From positions 1 to 22,223 of IMG/VR virus record IMGVR_UViG_3300019752_000023: a DNA stretch of 22,223 nucleotides. One strand, 5' to 3'. The notes beneath the pieces are model-generated. The model was not told the DNA's origin and did not search any database. It saw only the letters and a program-made list of their open reading frames with translations. Of the stretch, positions 7,003-15,609 are shown in pieces. The translations under genes and the position numbers were made by a program. The stretch is from a virus. The number at the start of each line of letters is the position of its first letter. Positions within the stretch are counted from its first letter, which is position 1.

Positions 7003-8699
7003 TAGTCTGCTATACAACGAACTGACAATCCTCGAGACCTATGGGCAACACTTACCATAGCTGCACTTGAATAAAAAATAAGGTCAGCTGACCATTCAGC
7101 TTCAACGTCAGGATTGATACTCCAATAAAGCCCATAGAGGCCGTCAATTTCTAAAACACCATCAGTATACTTTCTCCTACCAGCAGCAACTAGTTTCAAT
7201 GCTGTAAACGCTTCATTGTAGTTCTCAAAACCTGCCTCTTCTGCCTCCCATTCGGATACTGTAGGAACACGAAAACCTGTTGGGCAAGGATTCCAATTTG
7301 CTTGTCTAATTGAACCATCAGAATCTCCTGTGCTCCAATCATATGGAGAATTTGGTGCTAGTATAAAATCACCATGACCTGGAGTATCTGTAGCACTTGT
7401 AAGTGTAGTAGTTGTTCCACTAGTTATATCCTCATGTCCATCTGCATCTCTACCCCATTGGAAGTAACTACCGTATGCTGCACTGTCATTATATGCTGTT
7501 GCTACACCTATCTGTACTGTACTTAAGTTTCTATCTAGCCATACTTTACCAGTAGTAGGTGATATTAATGTTCCATATGTATTTCCGTAACTATCAGTTG
7601 GGGCAAACGTTGCTTTAGTAGTACCATTAACTTCACCAACTCCACTATCTCCGTAAGTTGTACCAGTATGTCTAGCTTTGAATGTGTATGTTGTACTAAC
7701 TGATAATATACTATCAGGTACATCTATTGTAAGCTTGTTACTTGTATTACCTATTGAACTCCATACTAGTGTAGCTCCATCGTATATTTCCCAATCAGTG
7801 CTTAGGTGAGTATCTGTACCATTAGTTACACTAAATGCACTTGTTGTTAGTGTTGGTGTTTCTGGTACATCTGACGGACTTCCTGCTACTGTTAATGCTG
7901 GTGTATTAATGAAAGTATTTACTGTAGTCCCAATTACCTCTACATACTCACTAACTCCGTAAGTAGTACCTCTGTATCTTAATCTAAATGTATATGCTGT
8001 GTTTATATCCAAGGTGTTACTTGGTAGTGTTATTGTTTCTAAGTTAGCACTATCTGCTAAACTTTCATATACAACTACGCTATCACTATTTCTAACTACT
8101 TGCCAGTCGGTATTTAAATGAGTATCTGTACCATTAATAACATTAAAAGAAGAACCTGTAAGTAGTGGATTAAGTAGCACATCACTTGGTGTACCCTCAA
8201 CTGTTAAAGTTGGTGTTTCTATATATATGTTTGGTGTAACAACTGTTAATATATCACTATATGCACTTATATAATTTTGACTACCTTGTTGTACTCTTAT
8301 GTAATACGCTGTTAAAGGTAGCGGCAAAGACGGGGTGAACGTTAACAAGTTACTTGCACCCTCATAACTATCTACTATGTTAGTAAATGCTACATCTGTT
8401 GCAGCTTCCCATTTAACATAATCTTGAACTCCTACATAACTATCACTTGTAACATATGTAGCTGTTACTGCTCCAATAAAATCAGTTGTTCCATTTGCTG
8501 GGCTTACTACTATTGGGGCTACTATGTTACCTAGAGCGTTTACTTCACTCTTCTTAGCTAGTAGTATATCTGTACCACTTGCTGTACCTACAGCAACTCT
8601 ACCTTCGTCACCACCTGCAGCGTAGGCATCGTAACCTAACGTACCTTCTGGTAGTGAACCTTTAGTACCATCTGTATCTATATATAGTATCTTACTCAT
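7002..8699 (-). CDS. Tail fibre/receptor-binding protein with Fn3-like repeats and C-terminal FISUMP (lectin-like) domain
   Basis: The 565 residues fall into four parts. Residues 1-55 match the start of the neighbouring 286-aa protein (M..I..DT.G, then a GD.GRV..GT segment) and are probably a virion-attachment module. Residues 60-155 are a divergent fibronectin III-like unit. Residues 160-262 and 265-362 are two tandem repeats (each with a T.L(T)V.G.PSDV start, NGTDTHL.TDW, and TTYG). Residues 368-565 form a Fibrobacter-succinogenes-major-paralogous (FISUMP) domain, with VWLDRNL, CPTGFRVPTVSEW, and the terminal RGLSVRC motif, a C-type-lectin-like fold. This looks like a receptor-binding fibre tip. 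The domain is also a common target of diversity-generating retroelements, but none is visible here. The gene has its own phage promoter. Confidence 0.82.
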   Translation of the reverse strand: MSKILYIDTDGTKGSLPEGTLGYDAYAAGGDEGRVAVGTASGTDILLAKKSEVNALGNIVAPIVVSPANGTTDFIGAVTATYVTSDSYVGVQDYVKWEAATDVAFTNIVDSYEGASNLLTFTPSLPLPLTAYYIRVQQGSQNYISAYSDILTVVTPNIYIETPTLTVEGTPSDVLLNPLLTGSSFNVINGTDTHLNTDWQVVRNSDSVVVYESLADSANLETITLPSNTLDINTAYTFRLRYRGTTYGVSEYVEVIGTTVNTFINTPALTVAGSPSDVPETPTLTTSAFSVTNGTDTHLSTDWEIYDGATLVWSSIGNTSNKLTIDVPDSILSVSTTYTFKARHTGTTYGDSGVGEVNGTTKATFAPTDSYGNTYGTLISPTTGKVWLDRNLSTVQIGVATAYNDSAAYGSYFQWGRDADGHEDITSGTTTTLTSATDTPGHGDFILAPNSPYDWSTGDSDGSIRQANWNPCPTGFRVPTVSEWEAEEAGFENYNEAFTALKLVAAGRRKYTDGVLEIDGLYGLYWSINPDVEAEWSADLIFYSSAAMVSVAHRSRGLSVRCIAD

Positions 8700-8719
8700 T
8701 ATAATCCTTTTAATTGCCT

Positions 8720-8741
8720 ATTATAGCAAATCTTAACTTAA
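8720..8741 (-). promoter_or_regulatory. Phage promoter P2 (TTAAG-N11-TATAAT) for the FISUMP fibre gene
   Basis: Minus strand TTAAG (8741-8737), 11 bases, then TATAAT (8725-8720) with TGC before it. It fills the 50-base gap in front of the 565-aa fibre gene; the predicted start point near 8713 gives a leader of about 14 bases containing AAGGAT. Confidence 0.75.
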
Positions 8742-8749
8742 GTAATACT

Positions 8750-9610
8750 TTACCACTCTACTGTACTAGTTAGTGTACTGATGGTGTTTGTATTAGCTAC
8801 TAACGTAGCTCTTTCTACCAGTGTATACACTCCATTAGTAGTGCCATCAGTGTGGTTATCTGTATTACGATTATTCGTGTCTCTTGTATCAAGCTGAGCA
8901 GTTATTTCAGTATTTGCTAACTTAGTCTTCTCATTATCAGTATACTTATTAGTATCTGCGATACCTTCGTACAGTGCCTCAATGTCAGCGGCTGTTAGTG
9001 TGTTACTTACCATAGCGTACACCGTACCAGTCCATCTATACGTACTAGTATCACTTCCGCTTGTCTCATCAGCTACGACTACGTATATCTTACCAGCCTC
9101 TCCACTTGCAGGTAAGTCTGCGTATGTAGCTACTTCTACTACATCATCTACGTAACTAGGTAACTGTGCTGCATCTATCAACCCTAACGCATTCAGTCCT
9201 ACATACCCATCAGGTGTATTCTTATTAGCTTTAAGTTCTACATCCAGTACATCAAGTTTGTCACTTAGTAGCGTTAAGTCTAGTACCTTTAGCTGCTCAC
9301 CACCAACTAACGGCGTAACTAGCTCTACCGTAGTACCATCTACTACCGTGTATTCAGCTATGCTACCATCCACCAGTACTAGTACCTTACTTGAGTCTGC
9401 CACACTTATACTAGCTTGTCCTGCTGTGCCTACAGTTATTATGAATGCCTCTACGTCGTCTACTAACGCAAGTACCTTATTCTCTGTACCTGTACCTATG
9501 TACACTCTACCGTTATCACCTGTATCTGACAGGTCAATACCGAACTCACCTCTAGCTAGAAGCTCTCCTAACCCTAGTCCTTGCGTATCTACTCTTCTAA
9601 TTCTTGCCAT
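8750..9610 (-). CDS. Tail fibre-associated protein sharing its N-terminus with the FISUMP fibre
   Basis: This 286-residue protein starts with about 55 residues related to the start of the 565-aa fibre. The middle (about residues 140-205) carries the widespread phage-fibre segment with AAQLPSYVDDVVEV and ADLPASGEAGKIYVV, followed by a TYRWTGT strand. The C-terminal part (about 210-286) is Thr/Asn-rich and contains the ADIEALYEGIADTNKYTD motif, also found in altered form in the 876-aa fibre. No chaperone or enzyme domain is seen. It starts nine bases after the 876-aa gene, with AAGGAG at good spacing, and is probably a fibre or adaptor of the same structure. Confidence 0.75.
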   Translation of the reverse strand: MARIRRVDTQGLGLGELLARGEFGIDLSDTGDNGRVYIGTGTENKVLALVDDVEAFIITVGTAGQASISVADSSKVLVLVDGSIAEYTVVDGTTVELVTPLVGGEQLKVLDLTLLSDKLDVLDVELKANKNTPDGYVGLNALGLIDAAQLPSYVDDVVEVATYADLPASGEAGKIYVVVADETSGSDTSTYRWTGTVYAMVSNTLTAADIEALYEGIADTNKYTDNEKTKLANTEITAQLDTRDTNNRNTDNHTDGTTNGVYTLVERATLVANTNTISTLTSTVEW

Positions 9611-9619
9611 CTATACTCC

Positions 9620-12250
9620 TTATGCCACTGTAAAATCAGGGCTCTTACTAATAGTACCCTCAACGTCTGCTTGATAATGTAAGTCTGCTTGTATCCCGTA
9701 TATAGCTCCTGCTACATTCTCGCTTAGTAGTATAACTTGTGCAAGTACTACAGTATCCGGCTCTAGTAAATCGAACGCTTGCGCATCACTACACTCTAGT
9801 ACGATATGTTCACCAGGCACTTCTAAGCCTGTATAAGTGTAAGTCATATCTACATCTGTAGTAGCAGCTGTTAAACTATCACCTTGACTGTGCCCTCTAG
9901 CTATTACGTAACTGAATCTCCACGTTACCTGAGCTCCTGCACTTTGAGCATCTGCACACATGAAGTGGATATGTGGGTACGCATCTGTACCTAACGCATA
10001 ATCATGATTTACGTGGTAAGCTACCGGTAACTCTTCGCCGGCGGCCCACTGTGACATTACTATTCCGTTACCTATATCTGCCCATGCTGGTTCGTTAATT
10101 GCTCCACCTCTTGCAGGGATGAATTCTGCAATCAAGTCCTTCCATATCAATCCGTGCATCGGTATACCACCAACTTGTAGCTTATGGTCTGATGTTGCGT
10201 TCGGTAAGTCGGCTATTAGGTTTACTCTAAGCGTATCACTATCTGCACTAGAATTACTAAGACCTGTAATGGCACTAATCGGATGTTGGTCTACAGCATC
10301 CCTTGCTCTTAACTGATCGTGTCTTGTAGCTAATGGTGTATTAGTGTTTGATGCGTTTTCGTCACCAACTACATACGATACAGTCTTATTACTGTTTGAC
10401 GTAGTACTTGCGTACACCCTTATTCCGTACCTAGCTGTAGCACTAACTACCTTTACTGGTTCTGTTACTTCGAACTCTATGTGACCTACCGTAGTTGTTA
10501 GCTCTGGACTAGTCGATGTGAATAGTGTAGTCTCTACTCCAGTCCCGTCCTCTTTCATGAACCCTTCGTATCGTAATCTAGTGTCTCCGTTGTCATTATC
10601 TACACTACCGTAGAAGTTAGCTGTCCACTTACCTGCGTCAATTACCGTAGTTCTTATTGGTAAGCTGAACAGGTACGTCTCCATTAGCTGCTCACCTCCA
10701 CCACCAGTAACTACAGCCGCTACAGTAGTTTCTGTAACGTCTGGTGTGTAACTTAATGTCTTGTAGTTCCCATCAACCGTTGATACTACATCACTGAAGT
10801 ACAACGCAGCAGCGTATCCACCACTACCAGCAGCTATCGTTAAATCACCACTACCAAGCAGTGTGTCCCCGTTTACACTCTTAATATTAGTTTGGTTCAC
10901 TAGCTGATCTTGCTTTGTACCTATCTGAGCAGCTGTAGTTGCAGCGAAGTTCGGATCGTCACCTAGTGCGTTAGCTAACTCGTTTAACGTATCTAACGTA
11001 CTTGGAGCCGCACCTACTAATCCTGCTATCTTTGCATCCACTTCCGCACTTGTATCTGCATCAGTTATCCCATACCCTGCTAATGTAATAGCATTGTCAG
11101 CTTTACCGTTTAGTGCTGTTTGTGTCGCATTACTTACTGGCTTGTTGATATCACTAGTATTATCTACTTGATCTAACCCTACTTGTGACTTAGTCACACT
11201 GTGTGGGTTATCTGTTCGTAACGTATGTGCGTTATTACTTGCTGCACTTATCTCCAGTAAATCTAAATCTACATGTTGTGTTACCGCTATATGCCCAACT
11301 TTGGTTTTATCTATTGTAGTGTACTTTTCTGTACCTATAATACTCTCATACAGTGCTGCTATTTCACCTGCAGTCTGATCGGCTGTTGCTCCAGCTTCCA
11401 CCCCACTTAAGTCAACACCGACTGCGCCTGCTATGTCCAAGTTAGTAAGGGCCACGTTACCGTCCCTACCGTTAAAAGAGCTAACTACTCCTGTATTTAC
11501 TAAGTCCGCGAAGTTGGTTAACGCTTCTCCGAACTCCTGAGCTGTTCCCGTATAACCGTACTTAGTTACATAGGAGTACGCATCATCACCATTCCTAACT
11601 TCGAACCCTCCTATGTTTATAGTCTCATCGGCATCTCCATACATCACGTACGTATCAGTCTCTCCCGGTGTCTGGAAGTCTCCTTCTGGATCAGTAGTAC
11701 CTACAGCCGTAACATGGTGTACTCCTTGTCCTTGGTCTCCTTTAGCACCTTTCTGTCCTTCAACGCCCTGAACTCCTTGAATCCCTTGTATACCTCTAGG
11801 CCCATCTTCTCCTTGGTCTCCTTGGTCACCTTTAACTACTCCAGTATTATGGCTAGTCCCGTCACTGAATACTATAGTAATTGTGTTATCGTTATTATTA
11901 GTAACGCTTGTAACTGTTAAGTTATCTCCATCAACTCCGTCATTACCTTGTGGTCCAGTAGCTCCTTGTAACCCTGTGTCACCTTGTTCGCCTTTAGCAC
12001 CTCTTACAGGGTCACTAGTAAACACCGTACCATCACTGAACGTCAATGTAATACTGTAATCTGGGTTACTTTGCACATCCGTAACTGTTACGCTATCGCC
12101 TTTATCACCTGTATTACCTTGTACACCAACAGGTCCTTGATTGCCTTGTGGGCCTTCTGGACCTATGTCGCCTTGCGGACCTTGACTTATGTTCTCATCT
12201 ATTATTATTTGCTTTACAAACTCTGTAAAGTCTCCTACTATTTGTGCCAT
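9620..12250 (-). CDS. Large collagen-like tail fibre protein
   Basis: The 876 residues start with a short helical segment and three Gly-X-Y collagen-like tracts (about 24-52, 84-108 and 140-177). The tracts are separated by two related 40-residue inserts (each with SxTxTxV, a TLTF/TIVF strand and SDGT). Residues 177-221 are a module shared with the 142-aa protein upstream. The middle (about 255-470) has standard fibre motifs such as FNGRDGNV, LDQVDNTSD and SVNGDTLLGSG. The C-terminal ~350 residues look beta-rich, with a PHIHF segment near residue 760, and are probably the receptor-facing globular part. Collagen-like tracts form trimeric rods in phage fibres. The ATG overlaps the previous stop (TAATG). 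Confidence 0.85.
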   Translation of the reverse strand: MAQIVGDFTEFVKQIIIDENISQGPQGDIGPEGPQGNQGPVGVQGNTGDKGDSVTVTDVQSNPDYSITLTFSDGTVFTSDPVRGAKGEQGDTGLQGATGPQGNDGVDGDNLTVTSVTNNNDNTITIVFSDGTSHNTGVVKGDQGDQGEDGPRGIQGIQGVQGVEGQKGAKGDQGQGVHHVTAVGTTDPEGDFQTPGETDTYVMYGDADETINIGGFEVRNGDDAYSYVTKYGYTGTAQEFGEALTNFADLVNTGVVSSFNGRDGNVALTNLDIAGAVGVDLSGVEAGATADQTAGEIAALYESIIGTEKYTTIDKTKVGHIAVTQHVDLDLLEISAASNNAHTLRTDNPHSVTKSQVGLDQVDNTSDINKPVSNATQTALNGKADNAITLAGYGITDADTSAEVDAKIAGLVGAAPSTLDTLNELANALGDDPNFAATTAAQIGTKQDQLVNQTNIKSVNGDTLLGSGDLTIAAGSGGYAAALYFSDVVSTVDGNYKTLSYTPDVTETTVAAVVTGGGGEQLMETYLFSLPIRTTVIDAGKWTANFYGSVDNDNGDTRLRYEGFMKEDGTGVETTLFTSTSPELTTTVGHIEFEVTEPVKVVSATARYGIRVYASTTSNSNKTVSYVVGDENASNTNTPLATRHDQLRARDAVDQHPISAITGLSNSSADSDTLRVNLIADLPNATSDHKLQVGGIPMHGLIWKDLIAEFIPARGGAINEPAWADIGNGIVMSQWAAGEELPVAYHVNHDYALGTDAYPHIHFMCADAQSAGAQVTWRFSYVIARGHSQGDSLTAATTDVDMTYTYTGLEVPGEHIVLECSDAQAFDLLEPDTVVLAQVILLSENVAGAIYGIQADLHYQADVEGTISKSPDFTVA

Positions 12251-12678
12251 TAACTACTCCATTCTATTGTATCTACAGCTTCTGTATAACCAACTATATT
12301 AGCTTCTAAGTCACCACCAACCAGTGTGAATTCGTACACAGGTGTCAGTCCTATGTCGCCTTGAAGGCCTCTTTCACCTTGATCACCTTTTTGACCATTA
12401 CGTACACTGATGTGCCCTAAGTTAACCAACTCATCAGCATCACCATATATAGTATATGTATCTACCTCACCTACAGTACTGAAGTCACCTTCAGGATCAG
12501 TGGTGTTAGTAGGTGTTACATGGTGTACGCTTACACCTTGCTCGCCTCTAGCTCCTTGCTCACCGTCAATACCTGCCGGCCCTGCTACAGTGCTTTTAAA
12601 CGTACTAACGTTATTAAGTAAGAATTCCTCTGCTGCTTCTTCTATCTTATCGTGTATATTGAATATAATAGTACTCAT
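12250..12678 (-). CDS. Short collagen-like fibre protein
   Basis: From the ATG at 12678 this is 142 residues. It has an N-terminal helix (about 8-30), a short Gly-X-Y tract (33-48), a module at 48-95 closely related to residues 177-221 of the 876-aa fibre (VHHVT, TTDPEGDF, YGDADE, VRNG), a second Gly-X-Y tract (96-110), and a C-terminal strand region starting GLTPVYEF that resembles the end of the 173-aa protein. I chose this ATG because it overlaps the previous stop as TAATG and has AAGGAG five bases upstream; the GTG six bases earlier would lie on the Shine-Dalgarno sequence. Probably a fibre subunit or adaptor. Confidence 0.8.
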   Translation of the reverse strand: MSTIIFNIHDKIEEAAEEFLLNNVSTFKSTVAGPAGIDGEQGARGEQGVSVHHVTPTNTTDPEGDFSTVGEVDTYTIYGDADELVNLGHISVRNGQKGDQGERGLQGDIGLTPVYEFTLVGGDLEANIVGYTEAVDTIEWSS

Positions 12679-13199
12679 TACCACTCCTTCTCAGTAGCAT
12701 CTGCTACAGTTACATTCACACTGCTTCCATTTATGTCTGCATAAGAAGCTACATCATAAACTAGATTACCTGCACCGTCTACATCAAACTCTACTACAGG
12801 AGTAAGCCCGTTGTACCCTGATGCGCCTCTAATTCCCTGCAAGCCGCGTAACCCCTGCAAACCTTGTAGTCCTCTTATCCCTTGTATACCTTGCGCACCT
12901 TGTGGACCTACAGCACCTTCTAATCCGTCCTGTCCGTCTTGTCCATCAGCACCTGCATCACCTTTTGGTACCGTTAAGGTAGTACCATCCCACGTCACAT
13001 TACTACCAGGTGCTCCGGTAGCTACCATCATATTGATGATGTTTAGCATGTTAGCCAATGTACCATCTGTAATAGCTGTATTAATATCCTCAATAGCACC
13101 TATTTGTTCTGCTACGGATCGTACTACATCATACTTACTATCTATCTCCCTATCAACAGCTAAGTCAACCGGAGATGTAAAACTAGTCTGCCGTCTCAT
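12678..13199 (-). CDS. Collagen-like fibre/adaptor protein
   Basis: This 173-residue protein has a non-repetitive N-terminal part (1-78), an unbroken Gly-X-Y tract of about 17 triplets (80-130), many of them G(L/I)QG or G(L/I)RG, and a C-terminal strand region with GLTPVVEF that is shared with the 142-aa protein. The N-terminal part probably attaches to the tail, the tract forms a triple-helical rod. The ATG immediately follows the stop of the adaptor-like gene. It is the first of three consecutive collagen-like genes. Confidence 0.8.
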   Translation of the reverse strand: MRRQTSFTSPVDLAVDREIDSKYDVVRSVAEQIGAIEDINTAITDGTLANMLNIINMMVATGAPGSNVTWDGTTLTVPKGDAGADGQDGQDGLEGAVGPQGAQGIQGIRGLQGLQGLRGLQGIRGASGYNGLTPVVEFDVDGAGNLVYDVASYADINGSSVNVTVADATEKEW

Positions 13200-13829
13200 C
13201 TACACCCATCCTTTCTCTTGCACATTTCTACTAAGCGGACCATCTGCAGTCATTACACCCAAGGTCTTAGTTCTTTGTACACTTGCTTCAAACCTTTGAT
13301 AGTGCGTGTTATTCTCTGCTTGTATATTACCATCAATCGAACCATGTCCTCTATACCCTATGTAGTGCAACAACGCCTCTACTAACTGTACTGGTAGATC
13401 TATATCACTAGCTAGCGTCTCTGGTGTGTTCACTATCAATGTCGGCTGTTTTACATATATCACACTGATATACGCACCACTAGTAGCCACAGGTACTTGA
13501 ATCTTATTCCAACTAATCGTCATAATACTCAACGGATCATCTTCTTTATTAATGCTAATCTCTGTACCGTCTTCCTCATACGCTGCACTTATGTACATCA
13601 AGTCATTAGGTAACTTGTACACTGTATCACTTATTCTCTCATAGCTATCATTGTTATCGGTCACCCTACCTAGCTCTATGATGACTTCTTCTGTATCAAG
13701 AGGGAACCTCTTATACAGCTCTATCATCCCTAAGTTAATGAATGATATAACAGAGTCAGTATCATCCTTAACTGCTAACTTTTTTAACTCGCCTTTAACA
13801 GCTAAGTCTATTACTTTTTCTACTGTCAT
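13200..13829 (-). CDS. Head-tail adaptor/connector-like structural protein
   Basis: The 209 residues have an N-terminal helical region (about 1-42) with the segment VISFINLGMIELYKRFPL, then a strand-rich middle and a helical C-terminal half containing a conserved-looking PVQLVEALLHYIGYRGHGS segment (about residues 142-162). This pattern (helical INxGMxELYKRF start, late helix before a Tyr/Gly turn) recurs in phage structural proteins that act as adaptors below the portal or tail-tube proteins. It follows the large terminase and has its own phage promoter. Assignment is by pattern and position; no enzyme motif is visible. Confidence 0.6.
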   Translation of the reverse strand: MTVEKVIDLAVKGELKKLAVKDDTDSVISFINLGMIELYKRFPLDTEEVIIELGRVTDNNDSYERISDTVYKLPNDLMYISAAYEEDGTEISINKEDDPLSIMTISWNKIQVPVATSGAYISVIYVKQPTLIVNTPETLASDIDLPVQLVEALLHYIGYRGHGSIDGNIQAENNTHYQRFEASVQRTKTLGVMTADGPLSRNVQEKGWV

Positions 13830-13848
13830 TTCTATCCTTTAAATCCCC

Positions 13849-13870
13849 ATTATAGCAATTTTATCCTTAA
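13849..13870 (-). promoter_or_regulatory. Phage promoter P3 (TTAAG-N11-TATAAT) for the adaptor/fibre genes
   Basis: Minus strand TTAAG (13870-13866), 11 bases, then TATAAT (13854-13849) with TGC in front. It lies in the 52-base gap after the large terminase gene. Predicted start near 13842; AAAGGAT precedes the ATG at 13829. Confidence 0.75.
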
Positions 13871-13881
13871 TCCACTATTAA

Positions 13882-15609
13882 CTAGAACACTGTTGAGCAG
13901 CCCGATCCATGATCCTCATCATGATTGAACCTAGCCCATACACTATCTATAGCCTCTTCATCACCGAACTCTCCACTTACCTGTTCACTCGGTAACCTAA
14001 TATCAATCATACCCAGCTGACTAATACAGTCAATCGCATCATCATGTCCTGCAAATCCGCTATATGTAGTGTACTTCAACTGCTTCATAGTCTCTTGCAT
14101 ATCTGGCGTATCAGATAGTTGTTGTGGAAACCACATCTTCTTATTCTGGAACTGTGGTAACATATACCTGAATCTCTCATGTTTATTAGTACCTGTACCC
14201 TTACTCAGTATCCCCTCTCTAGTAATTGGAGCACCTTTCTGTTTAGCAAAGCTGAAGTACTGATTCCTCTTCTGCATCATCTCTTTCAGTGCAAACACGT
14301 GAGCTTTCTGCTGTCCATCTACCTCAATCCCAACTTCAATATGATTTCCGTATCTACCCCACGTCTGTAGCATCCTAAACAACTCATTATACTGCTCTTG
14401 TATTCCTTGTCTTCTTACACACACATCCAGCAGGAAGTAATCCGTATTATGACTCACAGCCCATACCATCAATCCACTGAAGTCACTCTTAGCCTCACTT
14501 GTAGTTGTGAAGTCAGTAGTTATGTACAGTGTATACGCACCTAAGTTCTGCATGATATTCTCTCTATTATACTCTTGAATCAAGTTATCAGGTACCATTC
14601 TATCTTCTTCATTTGCCATCTTAAGCATACGCTCTTGGTTGAACGCTCTAGTAGTATTACTCTTAACTGCTTGCAGATACTGCTCTTTAACTGCTTCGTA
14701 CGGATGCATCTCTACCCATGCCCCTCTGAACTCCTCTTCAGTAGTATTCTCATCTATCTGCTCACATATCGGTATAGCTACAGGCGTATACGACCCATCT
14801 AGTAGTGTTTTAACATTTGGATCTCTCATATGGAATGGTGTAAACACGTTAATTATCTTACCTTTACCTCCACCTTTCAGTGCATTGATCGCATCGGCAT
14901 TAATCATATCCTCTAAGTTACCCATTATCGTCTCCGAGTAAGCAGCTGCCATATTTGGTATGATATCATCGAACAGTATCCAATCCGGTCTATGTGCACC
15001 ATGATTCGACCTAACTCCCCTGATATTACCAGAACTTGCTCCCATAGTCCTTAACAGGAACACTCTCTTATCTAGCTTCTCATTAGCCTTAACCGGCTTT
15101 CTGACCCACTCAGCCTCTGTCTCTGTAAACCTCATACTCTCGAAGTAACTCTTACAGAACTCACTATCTTCACACATCGATCTCAATGCAAGCGCCATTA
15201 CACGCCCCCCACCTTGCGCACTAGCACCTACAGCTAGTATGAAGTATATTGGTCCATAATTTGGAACCTCACCCTTAACCGCACAGTAAACTGGCAGGAA
15301 CGCTGTAATCACACTCGACTTACCTAATCCTCTACTCATCATAATAGCTATACGTTTATTATTAATGTTAATCTTATCCTGTACATCTTTACTATACGGG
15401 TAGTTCTCTCTAGTTATGTTACCGAACAGTAAGTCTACTATCCAATAATGCACCAACGGTGAATCGAACTCGAAGTCCGCTCCATTAACTAACCTCATTA
15501 TATTGAAGAAGTCAATTGCATCAGCACTAGGTATGTAGTTCCTGAACTCCAAGTCTATGTTGAGCAACGCTTCTTCTATATCAAATACGTTATCTTTATG
15601 CTCAGCCAT
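13882..15609 (-). CDS. terL: Terminase large subunit
   Basis: This 575-residue protein is the packaging motor ATPase and nuclease. The Walker A loop is SRGLGKSS at about residues 92-99, and Walker B is WILFDD at about 210-215. The C-terminal nuclease domain shows the expected acidic residues: Asp in YITTDFTTT (about 365), Glu in GIEVD (about 428) and Asp in GHDDAIDC (about 522). Length and order match complete TerL proteins. The SRGxGKS form of Walker A is common in TerL of short-tailed phages. It overlaps the small subunit gene by 8 bases and is followed by a promoter for the structural genes. Confidence 0.95.
   Translation of the reverse strand: MAEHKDNVFDIEEALLNIDLEFRNYIPSADAIDFFNIMRLVNGADFEFDSPLVHYWIVDLLFGNITRENYPYSKDVQDKININNKRIAIMMSRGLGKSSVITAFLPVYCAVKGEVPNYGPIYFILAVGASAQGGGRVMALALRSMCEDSEFCKSYFESMRFTETEAEWVRKPVKANEKLDKRVFLLRTMGASSGNIRGVRSNHGAHRPDWILFDDIIPNMAAAYSETIMGNLEDMINADAINALKGGGKGKIINVFTPFHMRDPNVKTLLDGSYTPVAIPICEQIDENTTEEEFRGAWVEMHPYEAVKEQYLQAVKSNTTRAFNQERMLKMANEEDRMVPDNLIQEYNRENIMQNLGAYTLYITTDFTTTSEAKSDFSGLMVWAVSHNTDYFLLDVCVRRQGIQEQYNELFRMLQTWGRYGNHIEVGIEVDGQQKAHVFALKEMMQKRNQYFSFAKQKGAPITREGILSKGTGTNKHERFRYMLPQFQNKKMWFPQQLSDTPDMQETMKQLKYTTYSGFAGHDDAIDCISQLGMIDIRLPSEQVSGEFGDEEAIDSVWARFNHDEDHGSGCSTVF

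Noticed and set aside
7002-7130. Diversity-generating retroelement variable repeat
   Set aside because: The FISUMP tip is a plausible target, but no matching template repeat and no reverse transcriptase are present in the window, so I do not annotate one.
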